NCBI GenBank assembly: GCA_036346395.1
Contig: CM070596.1
Location: 7,921,843-7,985,842, forward strand
DNA length: 64,000 bases
Direction: 5' to 3'
Source of the DNA: Hsuehochloa calcarea
Lineage: Eukaryota; Streptophyta; Magnoliopsida; Poales; Poaceae
Shown: positions 24,141 through 35,885 of the stretch, one piece after another
Layout of the letters: the number at the start of each line of letters is the position of its first letter
Numbering within the stretch: the stretch's first letter is position 1
Notes under the pieces: generated by a model
Databases searched by the model: none
What the model was told of the DNA's origin: nothing
Seen by the model: the letters and a program-made list of their open reading frames with translations, nothing else
Translations under genes and position numbers: made by a program

Positions 24141-24360
24141 TGTGGTTCGTCGACTCAGGGTGTTCACGCCACATGAGGAAACTCAAAATGGTTCACCTCT
24201 TTCACGCGGCAATGGTGATGACTTCATCACCTTTGGAGATGATACACAAGGCGAATTGAAGGAACATGATCAATTAGGGTGAACAACAAATTCATTCTAA
24301 AGGATGTCGCTCTTGTGGACAAGCTTAGATGATTTACAGTGTGAGAGCATTTTGTAGAGG
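24141..24360 (+). pseudogene. copia protease remnant
   Basis: MWFVDSGCSRHMR is present with the aspartic-protease DSG at 24152-24160. The frame degrades within about 60 codons. In an intact copia element a zinc-binding and core integrase domain of roughly 1.3 kb would follow. Here RT-like sequence begins within about 350 bp. Confidence 0.8.
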
Positions 24361-24689
24361 AAGATGAGGACGAAGCTAATATCATTCCTTCATCTGCTGC
24401 ATCTTGAAGCGCCCATATCGATACAAGAACACCGCTACGTCTACTTCACCTTGATTGAGGCTCTGTTTGCATCTTCATCATCAGTGATACTGCGGAGGTC
24501 GAAGAAAGCAGTATCTCACCCGGCGCTCCACCCGCATTCAGAGACAACATCCTCCGGAGCGGATAATAGATAATCTACATGAGCGAGTCACTCGCCTGTA
24601 TAATGATCCAAATCTCTACTCTCATTCGACTTTTGTTGCTTCTTTTGAACCCCGCGATATATCACATGCTTTATCCGATTCTATTGGGT

Positions 24690-26115
24690 AAATGACATGC
24701 ATGAGGAGTTAGAAAATTTTGAAAGAAACAAAGTTTGGAACCTAGTAGAACCCCTAGTGGTCATAATGTTATAGGAACCCGTTGGGTGTTTAAGAATAAA
24801 CAAGGTGAGGATGGTTACGTGGTTAGAAACAAGGCCGATTAGTAGCTCGGGGTTTGACCAAGTTGAGGGGTTAGATTTTGATGAGACATTTGCTCTGTTG
24901 CTAGACTAGAAGCCATTCGCATTACGCTTGCATTTGCTGCATCAAAAGGTTTTAAATTATATCGGATGGATGTTAAAAGTGCCTTTTAAATGGTTTCATA
25001 GATGAGGAAGTGTATGTTAAGCAACCCCTGGTTTTGAGGATCCTAAATATCCAAATCGTGTTTTCAAGCTATCTAAAGCATTGTATGGTCTTAAACAAGC
25101 CCCTAGAGCTGGTATGATAGACTTAAGACCTTCTTGCTTAAAAATAATTTTGAAATGGGTAAAGTGGATAAAACTCTATTCATTCTTAGGCGTGACAATG
25201 ACTTCTGCTTGCTCAAATTTATGTGGATGATATTATCTTTGGTGGTTCCTCTAATGCTCTTGTTTCCGACTTTTCGACACTATGTCCAGGAATTTGAGAT
25301 GAGTATGATGGGAGAGCTTAATTACTTTTGGGACTTCAAATCAAGCAATGCAAGGAAGGAACTTTCATCCATCGACGAAGTACACTAAAGATCTACTAAA
25401 GCGCTTCAACATGGGTGATTGCAAGCCAATTTCTACTCCCATGGCAACCTCATTATTTTGGATCCGGATGAGGAAGGAGAAGTCGTGGATCAACGCGAGT
25501 ACCGCGACATGATCGGCTCCTTACGTATTTGACGGCCTCGAGACCGGACATTCACTTCACGGTATGCCTTTGTGCAAGATTTGAGCGTCTCCGAGAACTT
25601 CCCATCGCCAAGCCGTTAAGCGCATATTCAGTATTTACACTCTACCCTCTTATATGGCATTTGGTATTCCTGCTCTTGACTTTGTCCATTAGAGGTTTTG
25701 ATTCGATTTTATGGTCATCGGTTAGATAGGAAGAGTACCTCGTGCACTGTCACTTCTAGGCACTTCTCTTGTATCTTGGTCCTCTAGGAAGCATTCTTAC
25801 ATTGCACAATCCATCTTTGAGCGGAGTATGTAGTCTTTGCTAGTTCTTTGTAGGTAGATTTTGTGGATGGCGTCCACTTTGAAAGATTATGAGTTAAACT
25901 TTGCTAGTGTTCCTCTTTTACGTGATAACACTTACGCTATTAATATTGCTAAAAACCCAATTGCAACATTCTAGGACTAAGCACATAGACATTCGCTTTC
26001 ACTTCCTTAAAGATCATGTTGAAAAGGTGATATTGTGATGCACTTCGTAGAGTCAGAAGCTCAATTGGCGATATTCTTACCAAGCCTTTAGATCAAACAG
26101 ATTTTCCTCTTTAAG
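24690..26115 (+). pseudogene. copia reverse transcriptase and RNase H, degenerate
   Basis: Recognisable copia RT blocks in order: MHEELENFERNKVWNLVEP, GTRWVFKNKQGEDG, FAASKGFKLYRMDVKSAF, the catalytic YVDD at 25220-25231 followed by IIFGG, and MSMMGELNYFW. RNase H-region blocks follow: SRPDIHFTVCLCARF near 25535, KHIDIRFHFLKDHVE near 25985 and ESEAQLADILTKPLD at 26050-26095, the classic copia pol end. At least a dozen stops or frame changes interrupt it. The YVDD codons survive but lie in a frame broken on both sides. Confidence 0.85.
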
Positions 26116-27964
26116 AAGCGAGTTAGGGTAATTTATCCTTATGGGTTGGTTTGAGGGGAGTTTGATTTTTTCTTATCTTTCCTTGTTCTTTTGATCTTTT
26201 ATTGTTCTTTTTCTGAACTTAGTGATCTTTTCGAACTTTTTAGGTTTTTAGGCTTTTTAATTGCATCTCATTGTGTCATATTGCATTCATATGAAAACTC
26301 CAACAAGTGGTTACAACAAATGGTATGAAAAATCCAAAAGATGCATTGTAATATAAGATTTTACCTTATTTTAAAAATTGATGAAGCTTTGCCTATTACC
26401 CTTTAGAGCTTTTGTATTTCAATTCTTGCTCAATGTCATGTCTAGTTCTTTGACTTGCTAGAATTATCATGCTTTGACATGTGTAGCTAAGTCTTTGCTA
26501 TATGAGCTAGAACCTTTTAAACAACTCAAACTAAGAAATTGCAATTTGTGGATGTTTTAGCGAGTTGCGCAATTAGTGCTCCTCTTGTGACATTGGCCTG
26601 TGTAATTGCTTTGTTAGCTCTTTGATCTAAAATTGACCATTACTTGAGCTTTTGTGTTCTTGAGATTCTAAAGCTGCTCATGTGAAAATGAAAATCAAGA
26701 TTGTCTTATGCTTAAATTGTGCCAAACTATTCTTACGAGACCGCTTGTCAAATGACATGAACTTGGAGATAGTTTGATGAACAGAACGATCTCATGGGGA
26801 CCGCTTGTCGAAATGACATGAACCTCAAGATTTGTCGCATACAGTAGAAGCTTAGAAAGAGTTTGTGGATGGCTCCTAGTCCGGGATCTTCTTTACTAAG
26901 ATATACCTTTAATCAACTTTTGGTCGAAGCTTAGGATGAGTTTGTGGATGGCTCCTAGTCCAGGATCTTGTCACTAAGTTAGATCATTAGTCAACTTCAA
27001 TATTCAATGCAAATGAGAAAAATATTGACAAATGGGCGCTTACAAAATTTTGAGCAAAATGATTCAATACGGGACTTGATTGACTCTTAATGTGGTCTTT
27101 GTTAGATTTTTGATCTCACTTTGACATTTTGACATGGCCAATTTCATTTTAGGATCCCTGTTGATGAATTTGCTGAATTTGAAGCGTTGCTTAAATCGAT
27201 CAAATCTACTGCTTTACTTTTGAGCCTTTGTGCTTAGCTTTGATATATATGTCTTACCATGATCTTGCTAGTATTTGTCGGGCTTGATATCTTTGTTTGT
27301 GCAATATTAGAGATACTAGCTTGTTCTTTTGGGTAATCTCCAAAGCTTCTTGTAATCAAAAAATCGTAAAATATATATAAAAAAATGAAGCCACTCCATT
27401 GCACTTCATGCATATTCCTCTTTATGCTTCGTTTGTTTCTGCTTCTTTCTTTATTCCATATTTGCTATCTCTGGATGAGAGGAAGACGTGATTCCTTGAT
27501 GAATCCATTGTCAAAGGGGGAGAAGATGTGTTAAATGAGAAGAGAAGATGTGTTAATGAGAATATATTTCCTTGTTGGGGAGAAGTTTGTACAAAGGAGG
27601 CGAAAATTTGAAAATTAAGGATCATAGTGAGGGGAGTTCTTGAGTTGCATTCTTCTTGTCTTATTGAATATTACGAACTTGAATTGCATTCTTTTATCCT
27701 CACAATGATCATAGGTCAATTGAACAATTGTTCTTTCATATGGACCTTATGTGAGAATTTTGACCCTTTTAAAATCAAAGTTTTATGCTTACTTTTGCCT
27801 TGTCTCACATGCCTATACTATTACGATGCCGGCTTGGTCATTTACATTACTTTTCTTGCTTATGGACCAAGTTGTGCCTTTGTGCGAAAGCGCAAGTAAA
27901 CTCGTTTTCAAACCTCTTACTTACATTTTTCGGATAATTGCCAATGTGTTCATCAAGGGGAGAT
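26116..27964 (+). other. Sirevirus spacer between pol and 3' LTR with repeated polypurine tracts
   Basis: About 1.85 kb, far longer than in most copia elements but usual in Sireviruses, some of which carry an envelope-like frame here. No convincing frame remains. Polypurine-like tracts occur at about 26150 (TTGAGGGGAG), 27515 (AAAGGGGGAGAAG), 27576 (TTGGGGAGAAG), 27628 (GTGAGGGGAG) and 27954 (AAGGGGAGAT). The last abuts the LTR and is the likely functional one. A pair of related segments near 26750-26990 (TTGTGGATGGCTCCTAGTC twice) is a local duplication. Confidence 0.7.
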
Positions 27965-29020
27965 TGTGGATTTCATGGAGATATGTTCCGGATCTTAGGA
28001 TGATGTGACAATTGGCAATGGCGTTTACGAGTTGTCGTTTCACGTGTTTTCGACAAAGTTCTGAGCTTCTTGGGCGAGGCGGTCCGGCCGGTCTTAGCAA
28101 TGGTCCGACGGTCCCAAATCGGTCGGACCGGCCATGTGGGGTGGTCGGACCGCGGTGACAAAGTGGTCAAAACGAGTGGGCCAAAAATAGGTGTTGTAGG
28201 CAAGTGAGGGGATCCCAATGCACTTGGTCTCATGATTTTGGAGTCTCGATAAAAAGTTCTATTGGTTTAAAGTTTCCAGAGGTTTCGGATTTTCAAGGGT
28301 TGAAATTGGCTAAGTCCCAAGGCGGTCCGACCGCTCACGAGGAGCGGTCCGGCCGCCAAAGGCGGTCCGACCGCTCACTGGAGCGGTCGGGCCGTGTAAT
28401 GACTTGAACGTCGGCCAACTTTGTGGCGATGTTGATCTGTTAGGTCAAAGTCATTGGTATCGTGGCATATGGTTTGCATGATGCATGTTTTGGCTAACAT
28501 GGGTTAAGTTGTGAAGAACTTGTTCCGATTTCGGGTTTGCTTATGCGTGGTTGTGCGAGGTTGCTTGGTGGTCAGCGACGGTCAGCGGCGAGGAGGTCGG
28601 GACTAGACTTGGAGAGTTGAGGTCGAGCGATCGGCGATGCGGGTGAGTCAACGACTCAAGCGTGACACAAGATGGACAATGGTGACCTATTGGCAAATCC
28701 ATGGTGCATGGTGAAGCGGTTTAGGTCAAAAGGTTAAAGACGGCGCTTTGCGAAGCGTGCGTGTGTGACCCGTTTGTTAGTGGGCCTTAACGGAAGCCCA
28801 AGAGAGTCAAACCCTAAGAGTTTTAGGCCTCCACTATAAATAGGAGGAGATGGTGGTGCACCTCTCCTCCTCGCCTTTATGTTTCAAAACCCTAATTGTC
28901 TTTAGGGAGTTGAGGTGGAGGATAGGGCTCTTGATGGTTTGTGGTGAATTTCGTGATCTTTGATTGTCCACTGATCCATGATGGTGTGGATGTAATCCAG
29001 CATCAATCACGAAATCAATC

Positions 29021-30652
29021 TGAAGGACCGAAATGGCAACAGAGGGGGGGTGAATGGTGCCTTAAAGATTAAGAACTCCCCTTTAATGTATTTAAACAAG
29101 ATCTGCAAAACCCTCTCAAGAAGAGTAAAACAAAATCGAGAGAACTAAAACAAGTTTGATGCATTACATCAAAAATCGGAAGCTCAGATTCTACCCGTGA
29201 TGATTCGCACTCGGTGATTCGGGGTTAGTGCGGAAGTTCCGCTCATGATAGTTCGCAGTGGACAATCGGAAGTTCGATTGTCCGACCAAAACAGATCTTG
29301 CTCGGGTTTTCCCAAAAATCCAAAATACTAAATCTTGAATGCTCTTCTCGGTCAAGTTTCACAGGACATCATCCTAAACACCATCTTGACCTTATGGAGA
29401 AGAATCGCAGACAAAGATTCAATAATCAAGCCAAAAGCGGTTTTTTGAAGAAGGGCAAGAAAGACCAAAACCCACAATAAGCGAGATTCTCGATTCTTAG
29501 CTCATGAAACTTTGAGGATGCAATAGCAATATCAAAGCGACTCTAGATATCAAGTTTCAAGCTATTTCATAGGACGAATCGAAAGATACATCAAAACCCT
29601 AAATATTCAACAAGAGCAGGAAGGGAATAAGAGAGGCCTGGACAAGTAATCAAAACCTCGAGTTTCATTGATAAAGATCAAAAGATTACGGAGGAAACAC
29701 AGAGGAATGATTACAAGGATTTTCGATTCATTCTCTCCAAACCAACAACCTCTCAAAAAGCAGAACAAAACCTTTAGCTAGAGCTAACCTAATTTTCTCT
29801 CTCAAAGTCTAACCCTAACAACGGGGTTCAGCTCTATTTATAGCCTTTTCTTAATGGGCCTCCAACCCATTAAGCCCGCTACACCGAACGGAACCGCCTC
29901 CACTTGTGCGCTTTGCGAAAATACCGTTCGCCCCTTGCACACCTTTCGGAAGCCTCCGTCGCCTTCTTGTCCTTGACTCGCAACCACCTCAAGATTCACG
30001 CCGTCTTGACACATCCCGACCGTTCGACCTCAGCGCGCTGCGCCTAGTCCGATCACCTCGTGTCTCACCACGACTTCGTCTCGATGTCCTGCAGTCAACA
30101 CAGACAAAAACACATCACATAGCATTGCACAATATCATAGCATCAATATTTGTATAAGACTCAAACTCAGACAAAATCAAAATCACAAATTATCCTTCTA
30201 CGCTTTCGATTCGGACACAATCGGAAGTTCCGCACTTACCACAGCGGAAGTTCCGATTTCCAGAACGTCCGCACTTGTCAGGATTATCGGAAGTTCTGCG
30301 CTTAACGTTGCGGAACTTCCGATCTTCGGAACATCCGCCTTTCCAATTTTTCAAAAACCGATTAACGTCTCAGAGGAACACTCAACGTCAGTATTATCGG
30401 ACACTCCGCTACCCTAGGTGCGGAAGTTCCGATTTCCTTCAGCCGAACTCAAAAACCCAGGTTAATCGGAAGTTTCTATTTTCAACGCCGGTAGTTCCGA
30501 TTATCGGAACTTCGGCGACATACACAGCGGTAGTTCCGATTATCCTGTTTCAACACAGAAACAGTCCAAACCGAAAAACTCAACTCTCAAACATTCAACA
30601 AGCTGTCAAATACTCATCACTCAGAAAGGAGGACCTCTCACATGGTCTCTCA
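29021..30652 (-). mobile_element. solo copia (Sirevirus-type) LTR nested in the 3' LTR
   Basis: TGAAGGACCG...TGGTCTCTCA, TG...CA ended, flanked by perfect 5-bp duplications CAATC (29016-29020 and 30653-30657). Its beginning, GGACCGAAATGGCAACAGAG followed by a G run and TGAATGGTG, is a diverged reverse complement of how the host LTR ends, so it is a related family in minus orientation. A minus-strand TATAAATA is at 29842-29835. Its own motif arrays use CGGAAGTTCCG rather than CGGTCCGACCG (29190-29285 and 30205-30545). No internal region is present. Confidence 0.9.
29190..30545. repeat. arrays of CGGAAGTTCCG near-palindromes
   Basis: Over a dozen copies of TCGGAAGTTCCG-like motifs and variants (CGGAACTTCCG, CGGTAGTTCCG) lie in two clusters, near 29190-29285 and 30205-30545, one towards each end of the solo LTR. 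Confidence 0.8.
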
Positions 30653-31706
30653 CAATCTATGCAAGGTTTGCTTGAGATAAGTCTCTTTTCGTTCTTGCTT
30701 TCAATTTCGTGTTTTTAGGGCTTTCTTTGATCCGCGAGTTTGTGATTGATTCTTTCACGTGAATTAGCTTGCTGTGATATGTGTGAATCTATCTAGCATC
30801 ATCTTGATCATCAATTACTCACGAACAAGCATTAGGATCAAGTTTTCGTTCTTACCCGATTTTAGACCTTCTGTTGTTTGATTGACAATTGTTCAGGATC
30901 TCTCTAAGAATTATCATTATATTCGATTGGAATAGGTCCTCAATAGCATAACGAAGGTGTGTGCAAAGTTTCGTGAAGTTTGGAGTTAAGAATCAAAAGT
31001 TTCACCTTAGTGCATCTTCGTCATCGGGCTGATTTTACTGTTTCAGATCGGTTCTGTAGACTGCCGGTCCGACCGCCCGTCACCACCGGTCCGACCGATT
31101 TCGGAGCGGTCCGACCGCTTTGTATAACAATGTCCATACGCCCGCAATCATCCGACCGGTTCAATCAGAGGTCGACCGCCGATGCTTGTGTTGTTTTGAT
31201 TCTTCTTGATTTTGTCGCATTGCTTAGGGGTTTAATTGGATTCAATACTAGTCTTCCGCTGTACTGGTATATTCATCTTCATAGCTTTATAATAGCTACT
31301 GGAGTGAAATTGTATTGAGTTCATAATTGGTGAAAAAGTGAGCGTGCTCCTATTCACCCCCCCCTCTAGTCGCCTTTTCGGTCCAACAACATCGGTGCAC
31401 AAAATTCCAACCCTAGACTTGTGGATACTGTAGAGACGTTGTTGCTCTGATCGAGGATAATCTGCGACGTACGTAGGGAACACGATAGGCTGTTGAAGGA
31501 GACGATCGGCGACGAAGGATGTTGGAAGATCGACTACTTGCACTACATCGACACATACAACGTTGGGCTGAACTGCTCCAACTATTCTTCCCCTATACTA
31601 CACATCTGGTGGTAACGATCTAGTATCTCTTACTCGTATGACCTCCTAATTTACACGATAGATATTTTTTTATTGCAAGCTGATGTAGCCTACCTATATC
31701 CCAACA

Positions 31707-33727
31707 GAGACGGCCGACTTTTTGAGGCCAACGTTGTCCTAACATGGTTTTGGCGAGGTTAACATGTCAAAAGCGTTACTCAGTGCTAAACTTTTAGCTC
31801 CAAAGCTGTCAACATATTGATCTGGACATAACTGAATTTCTTAGGTCTATGCAATCATACCCATGCCGTCGATTCATAGGTTGCCTTTGTGACTCTTTGA
31901 CGAGTCAACTAGGCCAACATATAAAAAATAAAAAATAAAGCATTAGTCAACGCAAATTGCAACCACCTTCTTGTCGGGATCCAATTATGCAAATCTGGAC
32001 CCTCTGTGTATTCTGCACTAGTGCAGGATCACGCTACTGCACACAGTGTCAACACCGATGAAATATCACATCCATACAACGAATATAAGAAAAAAACGAG
32101 TACTTTGAATAACAAATAACTGTTGTGACCTTAAGGTCGAGTTTTACATTTATTAAGCCATACAAGGCTGACAGTAAAGAAATAAACTGCAGTGGAAACG
32201 AAGTAAACTCTAGCGAAAATCCCATCAATCACCATAGGCAACCAACTGGGATCTAGACCTTAACGATCATCACCTTCAACGAACTCCTCCTCGAAAGTAG
32301 GCGAAGACTCCTCCACTTCTGTAGGTTTGGACGCAAGTTTTACAACAGGCGTGAGTACACAACGTACTCGCAATTCATACCACAGAATGCAAATTTATCG
32401 ATGCAGGCTTATTCCAAAGGAATGGCTTATGTGGTTATTTTGCAGAAAATACAACATTTGCAATTGAATACAAATAATAGATTGAAAACATAATTCAAAC
32501 AAATAAACAATAATAGTTTAACAGTTGATTTCACAAAGGATACAAAGTCTAAACAAGTTATTCACACAGCTGCACAAGGTATCTCACACAGCTGACCCTT
32601 CCCAATGGTTTTATGAAACACTACCCCTCGTGTGAAACACTACCTCTTTTTCCCCGCACCGCCCCCGCCCCCGTCTCTCTCTCTCCCCCGCTCCCCCCGG
32701 GCCCCCACCCTCTTTTTCCCCGCCCCGCCCCCCCCCCCGTTTCTCTCTCTCTCCCCCCCGCTCCCCCCGGCCCCCCTCGTCTCGCCTCGTCTCCCTCGCC
32801 CCCTCTCTTTTCCCGCAGGCCGCACCGCCGCAGTCACCGTCTCCTTCTGCCTTCGCCCCCTCCGCCTCCGCGGCTCGCCGGCTCCGCCCATCGCCTCGTC
32901 TCCATCGCCTCCCCGTCGCATCCACCCCGTCCCCAGTCGCGCCCCTCGCGGCTCCGCCCCTCGCCTCGTCTCCCTCGCCCGTCGCCTCGTCTCCGTCGCC
33001 TCGGCTCTCCCGTCACCTCGGCTCCATCCCCCTTCCCGTCGCCTCGGCTCAAGCGTGCTCACGGTCCGCCCTCTCCCTAGCGGCCGAAGCAGCGTGGCCT
33101 TCGGCAGCGGCCCCCCTTCCGATGGCTCGGCGGAGGCGGGAGGCGAGCGGAGGAGGCGAGGCGGGGCAGGCGCGGCCACGGTCCTTCCCATCACCTCCCC
33201 GCTTCTTCCAGCCTCCTCCGCGGCGGCCATTGAGGCGGAGGCAAGCGGCGGCCACGCGACCGGAGGCAGCGAGGCGGCGGCGAAGCGGCGCGGCGGCCCG
33301 GCGCGCACGGAGGCTTGCGGCTGGGCCGGGCCGAGGCGCGGCGGCCACAAGACGGAGGCGACTGCGGCGGCGTGCAGCCGTGCTAATCAATCGCGTTGCG
33401 TCGGCCGAGCAAGACGGGTTTGCCGTCTCGCGTCGCGCCGCCGCCGCCCGACGGCCCGGCTTGCCGCGGCCAAGACGCCCCCGTCCGGTGGGCCGGCCCG
33501 GCCGCCACATGTCGGGCAGTGTGCTTGGCCGTCTTTGGGCGGTCGGGCTTTGGTGGCGGAAAAGCACGACCGACTCCACCTCTACGAGTAGGCAACCCGC
33601 GGAGCGAAACCGGAAAGAAATTGGACGGACACGAAGGCAAGGCGGAATCGAGCGGTGAAGGGAATCAAGTCGGCGTGGCTCGCTTGCCCTCGCGAAATTT
33701 TCGCTCCGTCTATGCAGGGATTGTTGC
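31707..33727. other. non-coding DNA with a very GC-rich low-complexity block
   Basis: 31707-32100 has nothing I can name. 32107-32640 begins TGTTGTGACC and has an LTR-like feel (GTGAGTACACAACGTACTC), but no partner end is seen. 32640-33660 is extremely GC-rich, with C and CT runs and repeats of CGCCTCGTCTCC. Five long frames overlap there on both strands, all of Pro/Arg/Ala/Gly composition, which is expected from composition and not evidence of genes. It may be a captured promoter or first-exon fragment. Confidence 0.45.
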
Positions 33728-34513
33728 GGTCTGGACAAATTTAGCCCCGTTCTTAACAAAATTCCAAAAATAGCCCCGATAATTTCAAAATTCCAAAAAT
33801 AGCCCCCCCATTGTACTACGTTGGTGCTGCCGTCCCCAGGGGCAGCACCATGGTGCTGTCCCCACGTGGGCAAAATTTTTTTATTTTATTTTTTTTTCAA
33901 AAAATTAATTAATAATATTTTTGGACGATTTTTTAAATATGACAAATGAGCTCAAAAAATTATGAAATGTTTTGCGGAGCCTCCTGGCATAGTTTTTATG
34001 GTTGTGTAATTGTTTTGAAATTTTATACATTCTTTTTTTTTCTGTAAAATTCTTTAAAGTCTAATGTTTGTAAGAATTTTCTAATATAGCAAATGAGGTC
34101 CAAACATTATGAATTTTTTTTTCCATACTCCCTACACAGTGGACTTGATTGTGTAAATTTTACAAAGTTTTATATGCTCTGAAATTATCTCGACAAATTC
34201 AGGGTTTATGTCTCAAAAATTAGGACGAGACGTTTCGGAAATTAGGGTTTCATGATTTCATGTGACTTGAAATGTCGAAGTTTGGTACAACATGACTACT
34301 CTTGGCGCTATGGTTCTTGATCACATTTCTTACGTGAAAGTAGAGTACGGAAAAGCGAGTACGGAAATTAACTTAACTAAAAGGTTGAGAGCGTTGCGAT
34401 TACGGAGAAACCCTAAAACATAGCGAGAATCGTCTGATGTGAAAAGGCATACTTTGATGGCTCGGTGGAGGCACGACACGACCGAACTACATTGCAGCCA
34501 GCGTGCGGACAAA
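33728..34513 (+). repeat. left terminal inverted repeat of the MULE
   Basis: About 786 bp that pairs with 40591-41447 read in reverse complement. Shared landmarks include ACAAATTTAGCC, TAGCAAATGAGGTCCAAACA, AATTAGGACGAGACG, ACGGAGAAACCCTAAAACAT and CAGCCAGCGTGCGGACAAA. It contains a small GGTGCTGCC/GGCAGCACC hairpin at about 33822-33852. Confidence 0.85.
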
Positions 34514-34527
34514 GCGAGATGATATTA

Positions 34528-34811
34528 ACCTATTGAAGAAAGGAGAAACATGGCCCTAATCCGTTCTGCGGTCTACCAACAAGCCCTACGCAGATACTAC
34601 GATCGTAAGGTCCGACCTCATGACCTTCTTGTAGGTGACTTAGTATTGAGGCTCGCCAATCCAAGTCTAATCGGAATAAACTTTCTCCCAAGTGGGAAGG
34701 TCCTTACGATGGTCGAAGTCACTCGGCGAGTCGAGACGACTAGCAATGGAAGATGGGCAGGTTCTCTCAAATTCTTGGAACATTGACCAGTGACGCAAGT
34801 TCTATGTGTGA
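34528..34811 (+). pseudogene. C-terminal end of Tat-lineage gypsy integrase/pol
   Basis: Encodes ALIRSAVYQQALRRYYDRKV followed, in shifting frames, by GDLVLRL, GKV.TMVEVTRR and LSNSWNIDQ..KFYV, the usual end of Tat-type gypsy pol after the integrase. It starts directly at the inner edge of the MULE left repeat, so upstream pol is missing. At least two frame changes. It matches 60890-61172 in the large Tat element closely. Confidence 0.8.
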
Positions 34812-35620
34812 CCAACCCCTCAGGCAATAAAGGTCCAGGTTCCTTCTACCTTTTTTGTCTTATTTTTGAGTAGTGCTTTTATAATCTTTCGACTATGATC
34901 CAAAAACACCCAATTTTCCCTACACTGGTCGAAAGGCAAGTAACATCATCTAGTCAAGTCTCTCCTTCTCGCATGTGGTCTCGCCCACTAGAAGGAAATT
35001 CCTAGCATCGACTTGTTACTCACTTTTATTGCCAATACAGAGAGCTCGGGTTATATCTAGTCAAAATATTCTTAAAGCCAACTCTTCCCATCTTAGTTTA
35101 TTTTTTCAGTAATTTCGAAAAATATTCTAAGTAGAGTACACTTTCTTATATTTATTCGACCACCTTTGGTGTACTCGATTTGTTTTAACTGGTCGAAGGA
35201 AGAGACACACCTAGTGAAGTCTTTCCTCTCTGCATGTGGTCCCGCCCACTAGAAGAAACTTCCTTAGCGTCGCTCAGTCTCCTACTTTTGCTACTGGAAA
35301 AGACTTATCGAGTCCACCAAAAAAGGGCGAACGAATTATTAAAGTCCTCTAAGATGTTTGTTTAACTCAAGTTCTTTGTTTTTGGTTCGATTAAACCGAT
35401 CGGAGATGGTAACATCACCTAGTGAAGCCTTTCCTCTCTCGCACGTGGTCACGCCCACTAGAAGGAACTTCCTAGTGTCGAGTCGTTTCTACTCTTTCGA
35501 CCAGTGCTTGACAACCGTAACAAAAACTATAAGTTAAATAAACCTCTCTTTGTTTTCAGAAATCCCATTTCACACACTATTTACTTAGATTGTCCAAACA
35601 AACTAAGCAAATAGTCGGGG

Positions 35621-35832
35621 GCTAGGATAAAGTTATTAATTTGACTTCAATTCTTAGTCTTTAATTCGTTTATTATCTTTTGAGTTACTAATTACTCGAC
35701 AAGATGATTTGCAGGAAACAAGATGGCCTAGGATAAAGTTATTAATTTAACTTCAATTCTTAGTCTTTCATTCGTTTATCATCTTTTGAGTTACTAACTA
35801 CTCGACAAGATGATTTGCAGGAAACAAGATGG
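35621..35832 (+). repeat. 106-bp tandem duplication
   Basis: CTAGGATAAAGTTATTAATT through GGAAACAAGATGG at 35621-35726 is repeated at 35727-35832 with few changes. The equivalent place in the large Tat copy (from 61973) has one unit, so the duplication arose in this copy. Confidence 0.9.
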
Positions 35833-35885
35833 ACCATATATTACTCATCAATGTAAATTATGCGCCTTACAAAGTAGTTACAAGA

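Larger units (their letters stand above)
19894..31388 (+). mobile_element. complete but decayed Sirevirus (Ty1/copia) with 5-bp target duplication
   Basis: Two LTRs (19894-21680 and 27965-31388) bracket a copia-type internal region in the order gag, protease, RT, RNase H. The 5-bp duplication ACATC flanks it at 19889-19893 and 31389-31393. The primer-binding region AGTGGTATCGAGCC follows the 5' LTR directly, and a purine tract AAGGGGAGAT ends at the 3' LTR. Sirevirus traits are a long coiled-coil Gag, palindrome arrays in the LTRs, and several polypurine-like tracts between pol and the 3' LTR. Coding regions carry many stops and frameshifts and integrase is not recognisable. Without the nested insertion the element is about 9.86 kb. 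Confidence 0.9.
27965..31388 (+). repeat. 3' LTR of the Sirevirus, interrupted by a solo LTR
   Basis: Begins TGTGGATTTC and ends GGTCCAACA like the 5' LTR. It is split after 29020 by a 1632-bp insertion. TATAAATA is at 28835-28842. The palindrome cluster near 28080-28395 matches the 5' LTR with substitutions (for example CGGTCCGGCC), and the second cluster is at 31060-31180. Confidence 0.92.
18811..31706 (+). mobile_element. older LTR (probable solo LTR) split by a Sirevirus insertion
   Basis: The two outer pieces, 18811-19893 and 31389-31706, are continuous once the Sirevirus and one copy of its target duplication are removed. The piece begins TGTTGGAGACC and ends ATCCCAACA, matching TGTTGG/CCAACA inverted tips of a plant LTR. 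Within it are a promoter-like end (CTCTTTATATGAGGGAAG near 19780) and no coding frame. Flanking bases (ATACA and GAGAC) do not match, so the target duplication is lost or one boundary is misplaced. Non-coding; its superfamily cannot be told from the LTR alone. Confidence 0.55.

Noticed and set aside
27627..28008. Candidate envelope-like frame in the Sirevirus spacer with hydrophobic stretches
   Set aside because: Short and not clearly related to known Sirevirus envelope-like proteins. Hydrophobicity follows from T-rich DNA.
32613..33873. Several long overlapping frames (up to about 320 codons) on both strands
   Set aside because: Extremely GC-rich low-complexity DNA lacks stop codons by composition. 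The peptides are Pro/Arg/Ala/Gly-rich with no domain.
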